The notes: a model not told the origin generated them from the letters alone. Positions 20,685 to 31,540 are shown, numbered from the stretch's first letter. The stretch is DNA of 64,000 nucleotides from Saccharomycopsis fibuligera x Saccharomycopsis cf. fibuligera (GCA_001936135.1 CP012809.1:1413501-1477500); one strand, 5' to 3'. Translations and numbers: made by a program.

Positions 20685-23402
20685 ATGAACAACATCCCAC
20701 CATACTACCATTTTGCCCACCTAACCGCCTCCCAAACCCCTATTCTCCGACCACAAGAAACGATCCATAATCTCCTTGACCACGTTGGCCTATATCAAGG
20801 TGAATACAAAATAGTTAATCGCCAAAGTGGCAGAATTTACTTAACTAACCTAAGGTTGATTTATGTTGATGACTTAGATCCCGTTAATGAATCAGTGTGG
20901 TTTAAGCTAGGAGATATAGCGAGTTTGAGTTATTATTCGGGGTTTTTGAAAAGTTCACCAAAAATTACGGTGTTGTTTAGGGATGATATTGTCAATCAGT
21001 TGGTTTTGGGCGAGGGCAATGATGATGATGATTATAAGGGGTTGAATAGAGCGGAGGAGGATCAGGAGGATCAAGAGGACCAGGTGGAGGGTGATGATGT
21101 TGAGAGGAATATAGTGGATAACAGTATCGGGAATAACAACACTGATAGAAGCCGACGAGGTCCTTACGGGACAGTTGGTAATGATGGTGACTTTGCTAAT
21201 GGTAACAGTAATGGCAAAAATAAGGGTGCGCTGCCACTTATCACATCAAGAAACCAAAGCGCGGCGGATATTCAAAATAAACCTTTAATCACTGACCAAG
21301 TCTCCACGAACAAAAACAGTAAAATTATCAACGGTGGGAGGGGTAGTAGTGATAACAACAACGGCTACGAAATCACACCATGGAAATGCAAAATATGCAG
21401 TCATACAAACACCCTAAGTTCCCAACACTATGACCTCGACATGATGCTAAACCCCAACTTAAACTCCGCAGTTAGGTTCCCCAACTGTGTAAACTGTGGC
21501 ATTGCAGCTTCAAAAAGCAGCGTTAGTAATGCGATCAAGAAATCTAGAAGTCGCGAGGAAAAAAAATTGGAGAAGCAGAGAAAATTGCGAAAGTTGAAGG
21601 AACAAAAAGAGTCGGAAGAAAAGGAGAGGAAAATGAAAAATGGGGATTTGATTGATTTGGATAGCGATTTGCCATTTTTTGTGAATTATGATTATGGTGG
21701 AAGTGGTGACAGTGATAATAGAAAAGACCATAAAAATGATAATACTAATAATGCATATGATGGTACTAGCAGTAAGGCAGGGAGTAATGGGGGTATAGGT
21801 CCTTGTATTGATAGAAATAATGACGGCAGTTCAACGGATTTATCAGAGCATGTTCGCAATGGAAGCAGCAGCAAGATTAATATTCGTCGACAGAATCAAT
21901 GCCCGGTATGCACGTTCATTAATCATCCATTGATGACGAATTGTGAAATGTGTGGCACTTTGTTACAACAACCGCAAAGTTTCTCTTCCAATACAAGCAC
22001 TCAAATATTGCCCCCAAACTGTAATATCAACAACAAAAGTAGCAACAACTCAAAAAACAAAAACAAAAGCAAATCAAACTATAATGGTGATAACAAGTTG
22101 AATAATTCAAACGATTTAATTATCATCAACGTTGAAAACAACGCCACCAAGCAAGCATTTAAAGCATCGTACATCAAGCTAAGTTTCAGGGACGCTAGTA
22201 ATAATCTGAACATGTTAAAAACTTTTCTAAAGCAATTTCAAGAACTTATTGATGATTTACGACTTAATGAGATGTATAAGAATGCAGAGACAAATGTCCT
22301 GGTGCAAAAAATTATCATGCCTTCAAGAAACAGAGCAATCAATGAACTTTTTTCTGGTAATGATGCTGGTGGTGCTCTTGTAGATAGACGTGGTCAAATT
22401 GATATTATTAATGGTCAAGATGGACAACTTCAGCAAGTACAGGAACAGCGGCAACGGCCAAATTTAAAAGCGGGAATATCAGCATTAGAAAAAAAACAAG
22501 GCAACGTTATTCAGAAAAATGAATTAATTCTAGAATCATCACTTGAAGATTTGAATTCGTTGATGTCAAAGGCTCAAGAATTACAAAACTTAATTCAATC
22601 ATTTGATAAAATTTTGAAGATTAATAATCGCAATGGCGATAGTAATGCAAAGTATAGGGAAACTCTAAATGAATCAAGAAACATGTTGGGCCTCAATAAT
22701 AATGATAACAATAGCAATGGTAGCAATGGTATCAATAATATTGTATTAAACAACAATTTCAATTTTTTGAACAAGTTGAGCAATAAGGAGCTATTTTATA
22801 AAGAATTAGCTAGAAATTTGTCTGCATTTTTGCTAAATTATGTCTTTGAGAGTCCGGAACAAAAAAAGCATAACCAAATGCAACTTCTAACTCATGAATA
22901 TTCCGGCGGTATAATAACCTTAACTGACTTATACTCTTTATACAATCGAGCTTTAGGATTTAACAATAATTTAATATCTCCTAGTGATTTATTGAATTCT
23001 GTTTCATTGTTTGATGAATTGAAACTACCTTTAAAGTTTCGCAAATTCGCCAAGTCAGGGCTTAAAGTAATTCAGGATTATAGATCTTCTAGTGACGAGG
23101 AAATTTTGAATAGCGTTATTGAGTTATTGGTGGCGGAAAAGTTCCAACTTGATGGTAGGTCGACTTTTGGCGATATTGGTGATTTTTACTCAGAAGCTGA
23201 CAGAAAGGAGGATGAAGTGGCGCTTGCAGAGCCAGTGAGCAAAGGTCTAAACATTCAAAAATTAGTATCACATTTTAATTTAAGTGTTGGGATTTTGAAA
23301 GAAATTCTTGATATTGGACTTGATCAAGGCTTGTTGTTGATTGATGAAGATATCTCGGGCTCTAATTATTTCTTGAATGAAATTGTTGATTATGAATGGT
23401 AG
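20685..23402 (+). CDS. VPS36: ESCRT-II subunit Vps36 with two NZF zinc fingers
   Basis: 905 residues, against about 566 in S. cerevisiae. Vps36 joins Vps22 and Vps25 in ESCRT-II on endosomes, where it reads PI3P and ubiquitin to sort cargo into multivesicular bodies. The split GLUE domain starts at residue 1 (QETIHNLLDHVGLYQGEYKI, TNLRLIYVDD, SPKITVLFRDD). Two NZF-type zinc fingers interrupt it: WKCKICSHTN...CVNCG at about 231-267 and QCPVCTF...TNCEMCG at about 404-424. The GLUE domain resumes with IKLSFRDASNN near 500. The EAP30 winged-helix region fills about 730-905 (LTDLYSLYNRALG, SPSDLLNSVSLFDELKLPLKFRKF, GLDQGLLLIDE). The excess length is Asn/Ser/Gly-rich linker between modules. Confidence 0.92.
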   Translation: MNNIPPYYHFAHLTASQTPILRPQETIHNLLDHVGLYQGEYKIVNRQSGRIYLTNLRLIYVDDLDPVNESVWFKLGDIASLSYYSGFLKSSPKITVLFRDDIVNQLVLGEGNDDDDYKGLNRAEEDQEDQEDQVEGDDVERNIVDNSIGNNNTDRSRRGPYGTVGNDGDFANGNSNGKNKGALPLITSRNQSAADIQNKPLITDQVSTNKNSKIINGGRGSSDNNNGYEITPWKCKICSHTNTLSSQHYDLDMMLNPNLNSAVRFPNCVNCGIAASKSSVSNAIKKSRSREEKKLEKQRKLRKLKEQKESEEKERKMKNGDLIDLDSDLPFFVNYDYGGSGDSDNRKDHKNDNTNNAYDGTSSKAGSNGGIGPCIDRNNDGSSTDLSEHVRNGSSSKINIRRQNQCPVCTFINHPLMTNCEMCGTLLQQPQSFSSNTSTQILPPNCNINNKSSNNSKNKNKSKSNYNGDNKLNNSNDLIIINVENNATKQAFKASYIKLSFRDASNNLNMLKTFLKQFQELIDDLRLNEMYKNAETNVLVQKIIMPSRNRAINELFSGNDAGGALVDRRGQIDIINGQDGQLQQVQEQRQRPNLKAGISALEKKQGNVIQKNELILESSLEDLNSLMSKAQELQNLIQSFDKILKINNRNGDSNAKYRETLNESRNMLGLNNNDNNSNGSNGINNIVLNNNFNFLNKLSNKELFYKELARNLSAFLLNYVFESPEQKKHNQMQLLTHEYSGGIITLTDLYSLYNRALGFNNNLISPSDLLNSVSLFDELKLPLKFRKFAKSGLKVIQDYRSSSDEEILNSVIELLVAEKFQLDGRSTFGDIGDFYSEADRKEDEVALAEPVSKGLNIQKLVSHFNLSVGILKEILDIGLDQGLLLIDEDISGSNYFLNEIVDYEW

Positions 23403-23954
23403 CTGAATTCGTAAATTTTCTTCTCCGCTGGGGTCAAACTGTTTTATCGTTATTGGCTTCTCAGTTTAGTTAAGTTATATATTAGCTGCTTGGTAGAAGA
23501 CATATAATAGTAGCAGAATTACGGCATTGCATTTTGATACGAAAAAGAAGAACAACAAAAAGGAAAAGAGGTCGGGTGTACTTCTGTAGCTTTCAAATGT
23601 ATAAAAATATATTATTTTCTAAAGTACAATAAGGTGTTAATACCTTTTAGAAGTTGCAATTAATGATTCTATGATTTCTAATGAAACGAAGTAACTAAGA
23701 TAAAAATATAAAAAGTTAAGGAAAAAAATTATTCAAGGAAAGAAGCCCGAGAATGTAAATCAGAAAATTTATGATGTGTATATGTATGTGTATATGTATA
23801 TGATACAGTATGAGAAAAAGAGCAAAAGAGCAAAAAAAAAAAGCAGAGGAGATCAAAAGAATTAGTCTGCTTATGAACAGTTTTCTAAGATTGTATGAGA
23901 GCCTATTGTTAAAAAGTGAAATAATCTATGTTTCTTCTTATTTTTGAACGTTTC
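23403..23954. other. Convergent 3' region VPS36 / small GPI-type protein
   Basis: AT-rich spacer with a TATGTATGTGTATATGTATATG repeat near 23777-23803. No gene seen. Confidence 0.5.
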
Positions 23955-24383
23955 TCATACCAATACAGCTGTTACCAATAATGAAATAGCAGCAGCACAA
24001 ATAGCATTATTTCTATTGACAATCAGTCCTGAATTTTCAGAATGAGTAGCACCACTGGTATTAGAAGCAGAGGTAACATTGGAAAAATTACCGGACGTTG
24101 CAGAGGTAACATTTTTCTTGTTGTTAGATATGTCTTTTTGATATGGACTCTGGTCCGCACTGCTACTAGAGGAAGCCGCAGAGGTAGTAGAGCTGTAAGT
24201 GCATGGTTTTTTGCCCTCATTTAGGGCTTTGAGATATTCTTCGATGCCACCGGTGACATTGAAACATGTTTGTTGGGTTTTTGCTTGGACTTGGTCGATT
24301 TGATCAGGATCGATGGCCTGCAATGCCGAAGTGAGGAATGGCAAAGAGCTGAGTATGAGCAATGTAGGGCCTGAATACTTCAT
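23955..24383 (-). CDS. Small Ser-rich GPI-anchored-type surface protein
   Basis: 142 residues. A signal peptide (MKYSGPTLLILSSLPFLTSALQA) is followed by a short folded part with two Cys (QQTCFNVTGG, KKPCTYS). After this come a Ser/Thr/Asn-rich stretch with many N-glycosylation sites (NVTS, NFSNVTS, NTSG) and a hydrophobic C terminus (AICAAAISLLVTAVLV) preceded by Asn residues suited to GPI attachment. This layout is that of a yeast cell-surface GPI protein. I do not recognise a family, and no function should be assigned. The hydrophobic end reaches the last codon, as required for a GPI signal. Confidence 0.7.
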   Translation of the reverse strand: MKYSGPTLLILSSLPFLTSALQAIDPDQIDQVQAKTQQTCFNVTGGIEEYLKALNEGKKPCTYSSTTSAASSSSSADQSPYQKDISNNKKNVTSATSGNFSNVTSASNTSGATHSENSGLIVNRNNAICAAAISLLVTAVLV

Positions 24384-25223
24384 GCTTGTGGATTATATAA
24401 AATATTTTCTTGTTTGCTTGAGAATGTATCTAGTGAAAAGGTCTTAAATAACGAAAAAGCCTTTGGCGATGAGCAAGGCGATTATTTTTGTAAGGAGATA
24501 GTTTAGCAATGAAAGAACGAAGATCAGTTTTGACAGGAAAAAAATGCAGAAGGTAGATGAAAGAGCAGAGGCTTATATTCATATATATTCTGCTATCCCA
24601 GTACTCTCCAGCCAGTGTGTCCCTGATGTGCCCAGAACATGCCAAAAACCTGATGCGATGTTAGTCAATCTACAGCCCTGGGCGGTGGGTCTATGCAGAC
24701 TGACAATACAAACCATACAATAGCATGCGATTTACAGTATGTGAATGCAGGGACCACATGGGATTTTATTAGCGATCCGCCGGCAGTTGAGTTTCAGTTG
24801 CCGGTGCTAATATATTATAATATTGATTAGGCACTGGCCGCTTGCCTACCCTGGTTTCACGCTTTGTCAATGGGTTTCATATTATATGTTGTATTTGACA
24901 TAGGATATCAGATATGAAATCATAACAAGATTGCCACTGACTTCTTCGAACAGAAGACGAACAAGACCAGATTTTTCCTCTGTTACCCTCGAACCCATCG
25001 ACCCGGCTGGCTGGTACTTTGCGAGGAATCGAAAGAGTGGAAAAAAGCGGGACAAAAACAAAGAGAAAAAAAAAAATTAAAAAATTCATTATTGACGAGT
25101 ATCACCACCACAGTAGTATGCTCATCGGCGCTTAAATCACCGTTAAGGAAAGTAGCCGCTTACTGTTTCCCACTGCACTTTAAACACGACCATCACAGTT
25201 ACAAATATCACTACCAGCTCGCA
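24384..25223. other. Divergent intergenic region
   Basis: 840 bp between the small GPI-type gene and the TRM732-like gene, which are divergent. The frame of the latter is open back to 25092, but the first ATG is at 25224, so 25092-25223 is most likely leader. No other gene seen. Confidence 0.5.
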
Positions 25224-28200
25224 ATGGTGGACGTTCCCGAGAAATTCTTGGTTTCGAACCTTATTCTCAATGAGAGCGACTGTGCAGAGCTTAAGAAGCT
25301 TCTTATCAAGTTGAAAGGCCCCGACTTAATATCCCCAGTCGGAACTAATAGTCACAATACCAACTCTAACGATAACGAAAACATTGACCCCAGCCACCAG
25401 AAAGCCGCCATAGAGTACTTGTTTCATCCTCTTTTTAACACTTTGAAATCGTACCAGGGCCTCGGCGACCTCAGACTAATTTGCTGTGATGCCTTATCGA
25501 TCTGGTTGCTTAGATCGGTGCAAATATTGGGACTTAAGAATATCCAATGCGATAATCCATTGCTTACCAAGTTACTGAGCTTCATGTCCGATGACAATGC
25601 CACTTTCCTTTTTGACTATGTTGTTGATTTTTGGAATGAAAGTGGTTCACCTCTTAGCAACGCCCTTAAGGATTTGCTCTCCAAGATGGTCAATTTCTTG
25701 ACTAGCTTCAGAGGAGTTCTGGTGGAGGATAGTTCAGCTTCAGCTTCCAACCAACAAGCCACTAGCACATTGTTCAACAGCTGGTGTATCAAAGTCTTGA
25801 AAAACATTCCACACAGTAAAAGAGTTCTTTACTTTTCCATTCAAACATTGTCTAGGCATATTGACACCCAAATCATTTTAAATCAATCTCCCACATTCAT
25901 CGAAGACTCACTTAGTCAAATGTACTCCAATGCTTTTGCAAATTCCGTTGCCAAGTGCGTGGCGGCGGTGCTTGAAGGAATATATCGCAATTACAGTAAG
26001 CAGCAAGAAAACTGTATTAAAAGTGACACCACTACCTCATTTGAAATCAAGTGGTTAAATATTTGGAAAGACCCAGTGATACGTTCGTTGAAAAGCCTGG
26101 TTTTGTGCCGCAATGTTCAAATATATTTACTCCCATTATTGTTCAAAATCCCACACGAGCCTAGACAAATATACAAGTACTTTTTGAGACAGGTTTTGGA
26201 TACTGAAAGCGATAGTTTTGATATTTCCCAATTGCTGACTAAAGAAGACACTTTCAAGCTTTCTTTATATTTGGGTTGTTTAAGAATTGGACAAGAATTG
26301 CTGATTGATGAAGAGCCTTTTGATGGAGATGATCCAATCATTAAATTAGACTTTGTTAAGCAACTTCTTGTTCACGAATTCAAGACAATAAGGTTGACAG
26401 CGTATGCAATCTTGACTTCTTCGGTGAAAACCGCCATGCCGGTGAAAACTTATGTGTACGACATTTTTAAAAACATTGCTGAGATTTATTTTGTTGATGA
26501 TGATCCAGATGCAAGAAACGAATTTCATAGTTTGACGAGAAACTTTATTCTTAGAGTGCGTGATTCTTCCTATGGTATGAGTAGGAAATTAACGACTTTG
26601 GAGAAAAAAGGGTTAGACCGTGGTAATGATGATATGAAGGCACAAATAAAAGCGGCTGAAGAATTTTTGTTGTGGTTGATTGAACATATTAAAATTCAAA
26701 TTGCTCCTGGAGTTACTTATCAGCGTCTCAACTTGGGCTACAAGTTACTATTATCATTGATATCTTCTGGTATAGACAAAAATGTTCCTGCCAAGTACCA
26801 CGACAAAAAGCACATTAATTACCCCTTCCACGTCAACCTTTTCACCAAGGATTTGATCCGTTTGCTTGTGGATAACATTGCTAATAATTTTGATGATATC
26901 AGAGAATACTCAGTCAAGGCTTTATTGATGGCCCCAACCCCATTGGAAGGGTTTAGTGTAGAAGAATCAATTTATGAATTGTTTTTGAAATCGGTACATA
27001 TTTTGAGAAATATTCAAGGAAAGCAAAGTGACAGTGGTGCTCGACTTTTACAATTTGTCTTCAAATACAATGATGCTCAGAATAGAACTAACGAAAACAA
27101 AAAAATTATTAACTACGTTCTTGATTGCTTAGAAGAGAATGTTGAAGCGGCAACGCAGAATTTGGCTGATGCTGTCAGTGGCCACTCAGTGCATGGCCTT
27201 TACAAAGGGTTTAGTGTCATTGTGGAGAATTATAATTTTGCGAAACTTGACCAGCAAACCATTGCTGAATGGAAAATAATTGTTAGTCGTTTGATGAAAA
27301 TTATCCTCAAGAACTGGAACGTCACTAAGGACATCTTGTCTACAGAATCACCAGAAGGAAATGTTCCTGAGGAGTTCAGAAACAAGACCGCTGATGTTAG
27401 GTATGGTCATGTGGCACAAGTTGTCTCTAACTATGCATGGAGATCCGTCAAAGATTCTTCATTAGTATTGAAACAGTTATTGATTAGAGCTCCGAATTCC
27501 ATTCTTGAAAATGGTACAGTTTTGCAAATCAGCGAATTGATCCTTACTCAATTGGGTTCAGTGAATCACAAGGGCGCTTTTTATTCAATCTACCCAACTT
27601 TTGAAGAATGTTGTCATCGTTGCTATAGACAAGACTCGCCGGAACTTCATGATGCGCCAGTTAAATGGTTAAATTATAACCTTGACCTCATTAATATCAG
27701 ATCAACTTACATTATTCGCCGGTCTGCGGGGCTACCTTTCTTGATTTCAATTATTTTGATTGCTGAGAACCGTGTTTTGAACAAGAGTAAGTTGAGAAGA
27801 AGTGACCGTCCTCTTTTTAGACACACATTTAACAAATTGATGGAAATTGCTAAAAAGCCAGCCCTTGAAGAAGATTACAAGTTGAATGAAAATATTGAAT
27901 TACCGCAAGTGCACGCTTTTAATTGTATCAAGCAGCTTTTCGTTGAAGCTCAGTTATCAGACATATCAGCTTTTTTCGTTGGCGATGGCTTAGATTTGTC
28001 ATTCTGGGCTATGCAGTCAGGAATTTGGGCAATTCGTAACTGTGCAGTGATGTTATTTGCTGCTTTAGAAAACAAACTTTTTGGCTCCAAGAAAGTTGGT
28101 GACTATATTATACCTTACTCTTCTCGACTCTTTTTTTCAAAATTTAAGGGCATCAAGCTGATCTTGCTTAAGAACTTTGACAACTTTATCAAAAGTACTG

Positions 28201-30038
28201 AAGAAGATGGAAGTACCAGAAACGGAAGCGATAGTGGCTCTTCTTCACTTGAGGGGGTATTCCCAATTTTGACCATTTTGTCAAGATTAGAACCAACCAC
28301 TAATTTCAACAATGAATTAGTCGATTTCAAACCCTACTTGTTGAAGTCGCTTGATATCAAGTATTTTAAAATCAGAGAAATGGCAGCAAGAGCTATTCCA
28401 TCATCAATTTTCCCATCACAAATCTTTGATGAGGCCGTCTTCTTATTAGATCGCATTTGCAACGATAAAGTTTCGCAAAACACAGTTCATGGTACCCTAT
28501 TAGCAATCAAAGAATTACTTGCTAAAAGTAAACGAGTTACTCTTGATGACCATACTATACCTGAAGAATTAGTAGACCGTCTTGTTGCTCTGGCCAATTA
28601 TTTTCTTTTTGAAAATCCATCATCAATGCTGGCTAAAGTTTTTGTGGACATTTTATGTCTGCTTTTAGATATTAATGGTGCTAGCCGTGTTAGCTCTGAT
28701 ATGGCCAATATTTTGGGCCACTGGATTGTTTCCCAGGAAGAACAATACAATCCAAAATCCCTCAATGGCCCAAAACAGCTTTTGTTAGAATCAGTGACGG
28801 AACTCTTGTTGCGCTATTATAGTCTTGCATTAGAATATCAAGCGTTTGCCGATTTTGTGGAATTTAGCATCAACTCTCAATTTTACAGAGTTCAGTTAGT
28901 GGCAATGAAGTTTTCCATTGAAAATAAGCAGGTATTTTTACGATTGCCTCGTGCTGCCGTTAGCACTATTTCAGATCTGTTGTGGGAAACGTTGTCTGAT
29001 GAAAAACAAACATGGTCTTACATAAAAGCAAATGCTTTGAAACTTTTACAAGCAATTTCGACAACCATTGGCAGTGATAACAATACAGTATCATCAGTGC
29101 TCAAGAAACTTGACATTTTGTTTCCATTTTGCAGCGATGATCAAGCAGAGGATGTTAAAGGTACTGCCCTTCAAGCTATTGGACCATTTATTGGCTACTT
29201 AGTGCTCAATAACAATGAAGACAGTCCGTTAGTTAGTCGTTGGATTGATTTAACTGAAAAGTATGCTGCAGATGAGAATATTTTTGATTTAAGGTACTCT
29301 ACGGCAAGTTCTTTGCTTTCTATGCTTGGAGTAGTATTCAATAGCAACAAAAAAAGACAGCAAAGGAATGAAATTGCTTCTGCAGCTAGCGCTGCTGCGA
29401 CTACACCTGAAGGTTCATATGTTGTGGCGAAAGCCTTCTTTGCTTTGTTTCTACAACTTACTGATGATGCCGAGGAGATTAGAAACGAAATCAGTCAATT
29501 TTTCTGCTCATATTTTGAAATTTTTTCAGCGGTACCTGTTTTTATCAGTGATGTATTTGTTAAGCAGTACGTTAACAAGTTCCAAGGGCAAGCTGCCCGG
29601 GTGTTGTTTGAGTACGCTAATAGTCGCGCTTCATTACAGAGTTCATTGCAACAGTATCAAAAGATCGAGCAGTTGTTATTTGATGTTGAAAGCGATAATA
29701 TCTACAGAGTTGACTTTGTATTCCATGCTCAACTTAATCAAATTTTGCAAAATGCCATCCTGAATGTGATGGAACCACAACATGTTGAGAAGTTAGTGAC
29801 TAAGATTAAAGCCAATTTGAAAGTGCTTGATGAATTCACTGAGTTGCAGAAAACAGATGGTATTTTGGGATGGTGTAGCAGTGAAGCAGTTTTCTCTCAA
29901 TACAAGATGCAAGCACAAGATATTGAGCTCTTATATGGGTTGAAGTTGAATGATGGGCAAGTGGATGAGTTCGTGGAGAAGTATCGTTCATTGGTTTGCA
30001 AATATTTGGTTCATCCACTTGTTGATCCAAAACTTTGA
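25224..30038 (+). CDS. TRM732: THADA/Trm732-family HEAT-repeat protein
   Basis: 1604 residues from the first ATG (MVDVPEKFLVSN); the open frame extends upstream without ATG. In yeast Trm732 partners the methyltransferase Trm7 to 2'-O-methylate position 32 of certain tRNA anticodon loops; human THADA is the orthologue. The protein is a long alpha-helical HEAT/ARM array. The DUF2428 core is clear: VVSNYAWRSVKDSSLVLKQL near 735, and the hallmark IRRSAGLPFLISI near 830, followed by HAFNCIKQLF and LFFSKFKGIK. Length is in the family range (1420 in S. cerevisiae, larger in others). The roughly ten CTG codons visible are tolerable as either Leu or Ser. Confidence 0.85.
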   Translation: MVDVPEKFLVSNLILNESDCAELKKLLIKLKGPDLISPVGTNSHNTNSNDNENIDPSHQKAAIEYLFHPLFNTLKSYQGLGDLRLICCDALSIWLLRSVQILGLKNIQCDNPLLTKLLSFMSDDNATFLFDYVVDFWNESGSPLSNALKDLLSKMVNFLTSFRGVLVEDSSASASNQQATSTLFNSWCIKVLKNIPHSKRVLYFSIQTLSRHIDTQIILNQSPTFIEDSLSQMYSNAFANSVAKCVAAVLEGIYRNYSKQQENCIKSDTTTSFEIKWLNIWKDPVIRSLKSLVLCRNVQIYLLPLLFKIPHEPRQIYKYFLRQVLDTESDSFDISQLLTKEDTFKLSLYLGCLRIGQELLIDEEPFDGDDPIIKLDFVKQLLVHEFKTIRLTAYAILTSSVKTAMPVKTYVYDIFKNIAEIYFVDDDPDARNEFHSLTRNFILRVRDSSYGMSRKLTTLEKKGLDRGNDDMKAQIKAAEEFLLWLIEHIKIQIAPGVTYQRLNLGYKLLLSLISSGIDKNVPAKYHDKKHINYPFHVNLFTKDLIRLLVDNIANNFDDIREYSVKALLMAPTPLEGFSVEESIYELFLKSVHILRNIQGKQSDSGARLLQFVFKYNDAQNRTNENKKIINYVLDCLEENVEAATQNLADAVSGHSVHGLYKGFSVIVENYNFAKLDQQTIAEWKIIVSRLMKIILKNWNVTKDILSTESPEGNVPEEFRNKTADVRYGHVAQVVSNYAWRSVKDSSLVLKQLLIRAPNSILENGTVLQISELILTQLGSVNHKGAFYSIYPTFEECCHRCYRQDSPELHDAPVKWLNYNLDLINIRSTYIIRRSAGLPFLISIILIAENRVLNKSKLRRSDRPLFRHTFNKLMEIAKKPALEEDYKLNENIELPQVHAFNCIKQLFVEAQLSDISAFFVGDGLDLSFWAMQSGIWAIRNCAVMLFAALENKLFGSKKVGDYIIPYSSRLFFSKFKGIKLILLKNFDNFIKSTEEDGSTRNGSDSGSSSLEGVFPILTILSRLEPTTNFNNELVDFKPYLLKSLDIKYFKIREMAARAIPSSIFPSQIFDEAVFLLDRICNDKVSQNTVHGTLLAIKELLAKSKRVTLDDHTIPEELVDRLVALANYFLFENPSSMLAKVFVDILCLLLDINGASRVSSDMANILGHWIVSQEEQYNPKSLNGPKQLLLESVTELLLRYYSLALEYQAFADFVEFSINSQFYRVQLVAMKFSIENKQVFLRLPRAAVSTISDLLWETLSDEKQTWSYIKANALKLLQAISTTIGSDNNTVSSVLKKLDILFPFCSDDQAEDVKGTALQAIGPFIGYLVLNNNEDSPLVSRWIDLTEKYAADENIFDLRYSTASSLLSMLGVVFNSNKKRQQRNEIASAASAAATTPEGSYVVAKAFFALFLQLTDDAEEIRNEISQFFCSYFEIFSAVPVFISDVFVKQYVNKFQGQAARVLFEYANSRASLQSSLQQYQKIEQLLFDVESDNIYRVDFVFHAQLNQILQNAILNVMEPQHVEKLVTKIKANLKVLDEFTELQKTDGILGWCSSEAVFSQYKMQAQDIELLYGLKLNDGQVDEFVEKYRSLVCKYLVHPLVDPKL

Positions 30039-30590
30039 TTTATGTGTTTTGTCAAATTTTCTTTATTTTACTTTCATTTTCATTTTCATTCTTATTTTCA
30101 CTTTATTTTATTTCGTTTTATTTTATTCTATTTTACTTTTTTTTTAAAAATTCATTTTTCATATGCATAGGTGTAAACTACATTCATTTTCGTTGTTAGC
30201 TAATAATTTCTGATACTGTATATCTATGAAGCTTTGTTTCATATCTTAATTTGCAATCATTTAGTGCCTTCTTTCTTATTCATTGTTGTCGCCATTAATA
30301 TTCAAAACCCTTTTTTTTTTTTCAATGCTTTAAATTTTCTGCGTTTATTCCTTTCTTTTACATTGCTTGTGATGATTTATAGATTTCGTGCATTTGATAA
30401 TAACCAAACATCTAATAACTATGCTATTATCTAGTAAAAATGAGAAAAGAAATACCATGTAAAAACTAAAAAATAAAAAAAAATAAAAAAAAGCTCAAAA
30501 AAATAAATAATTAGTACAATGCAACAAAGAAACAAACACTACCACTACCACCAATAACAAGAACAACTTCGATAACTGCCGCCACCACTC
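30039..30590. terminator. Convergent 3' region TRM732 / RPF1
   Basis: AT-rich spacer between convergent genes, with TTTTATTTTATT-type repeats at about 30055-30140 and AAAAATAAA runs near 30465-30510 (T-rich efficiency-type and A-rich positioning elements on each strand). No gene seen. Confidence 0.5.
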
Positions 30591-31451
30591 TTACAAGTAA
30601 AATTTCTTCTTTTCCTTGTCCATGTTTGGCTTGTGTTCCCACTCCGTTTCCCCCTTAATCCCCTTTTGCACTCTTCTCAACCTAAGAGTAAACTGTGGCC
30701 CTAATTCTTGTAAACCAACTTTTTCTTCATTTCTAAACACATAACGATGTCTTCTGAAAAAGATAAAATCTCTTTGATTATGAATAGTAATCACTTGTCT
30801 ACCTTCAATATCCGGCTGATGAGGGAATAACGATCTGAATAATTGACCCACCAGCTTACCCAATGACGTGGAGAAATTCTTGAGAATTAATTCAGGAATA
30901 TGAGACGTGGCTTTACCGTGACCGGTTATCTTTTTACCTTCCACATATGAAGAAACTGAGAAATAGTATGTTGGGCCCTCGGGAAGATGCACAAATGTAA
31001 TACCATTGATACTTTTCTTGTCCTCGTTAACGACCACCAAATGAGTATAGCCACGATTAGAACTAAGCTTAGCCATATCTTTCATTGAGTATTCTCTTTT
31101 ACGCTTGATGAATTTAATGTCTTCGAAAAGTTCACCAAAACAATCAACAAAATTATATGCATGTCTGGAACAATTGGCAGAAGTAGTGATTAGAATCTTT
31201 GGATCACGGCCATCCTGGAAAAAACTGCTGAAATCATCATTACTGACTCCTTCTTCTTCTGTTTGTGCAATGGTTTCGTCATATTCTCTTTTGGAATCAA
31301 TGGTATCCGGCACTTGTTTTGGTAAGCCGGATTCTTGTCTTTCTTTACGCTCCTGGCGCTTTATCTTGGCCTTTTCCTTCTTTTGCTTGATGTAGATTTT
31401 GGATCTAACATCCTTGTTTTTTACTGTGAAGTTCTTTGGTGCAGTACCCAT
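30591..31451 (-). CDS. RPF1: Brix-domain 60S ribosome assembly factor Rpf1
   Basis: 286 residues. Rpf1 is a nucleolar protein needed for early 60S pre-ribosome assembly and 27S/ITS processing. The N terminus is Lys-rich (KNFTVKNKDVRSKIYIKQKKEKAKIKRQ). The Brix domain spans about 80-270: KILITTSANCSRHAYNFVD, THLVVVNEDKKSINGITFVHLPEGPTYYF, HIPELILKNFSTSLGKLVGQLFRSLFP, IHNQRDFIFFRRHRYVF and the closing LGPQFTLRLRRVQKG. This order and size match Rpf1 (295 in S. cerevisiae) better than Imp4, Ssf1, Rpf2 or Brx1. A PAC/RRPE-like pair upstream suits co-regulation with ribosome biogenesis genes. Confidence 0.94.
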   Translation of the reverse strand: MGTAPKNFTVKNKDVRSKIYIKQKKEKAKIKRQERKERQESGLPKQVPDTIDSKREYDETIAQTEEEGVSNDDFSSFFQDGRDPKILITTSANCSRHAYNFVDCFGELFEDIKFIKRKREYSMKDMAKLSSNRGYTHLVVVNEDKKSINGITFVHLPEGPTYYFSVSSYVEGKKITGHGKATSHIPELILKNFSTSLGKLVGQLFRSLFPHQPDIEGRQVITIHNQRDFIFFRRHRYVFRNEEKVGLQELGPQFTLRLRRVQKGIKGETEWEHKPNMDKEKKKFYL

Positions 31452-31540
31452 GATTACTTTTTAGGCTGTTGGTACAGTATTAGGTGTAGGTTGGGTGGTG
31501 TAATAGTACAGTATTGGTCAATAAGTCTTCATCATCATAA

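Noticed and set aside
25092-25223. 44-residue N-terminal extension of the TRM732-like protein
   Set aside because: Starts at TTG; the first ATG is at 25224.
29368-29763. 131-codon frame inside TRM732
   Set aside because: Alternate-frame shadow of the long HEAT-repeat gene.
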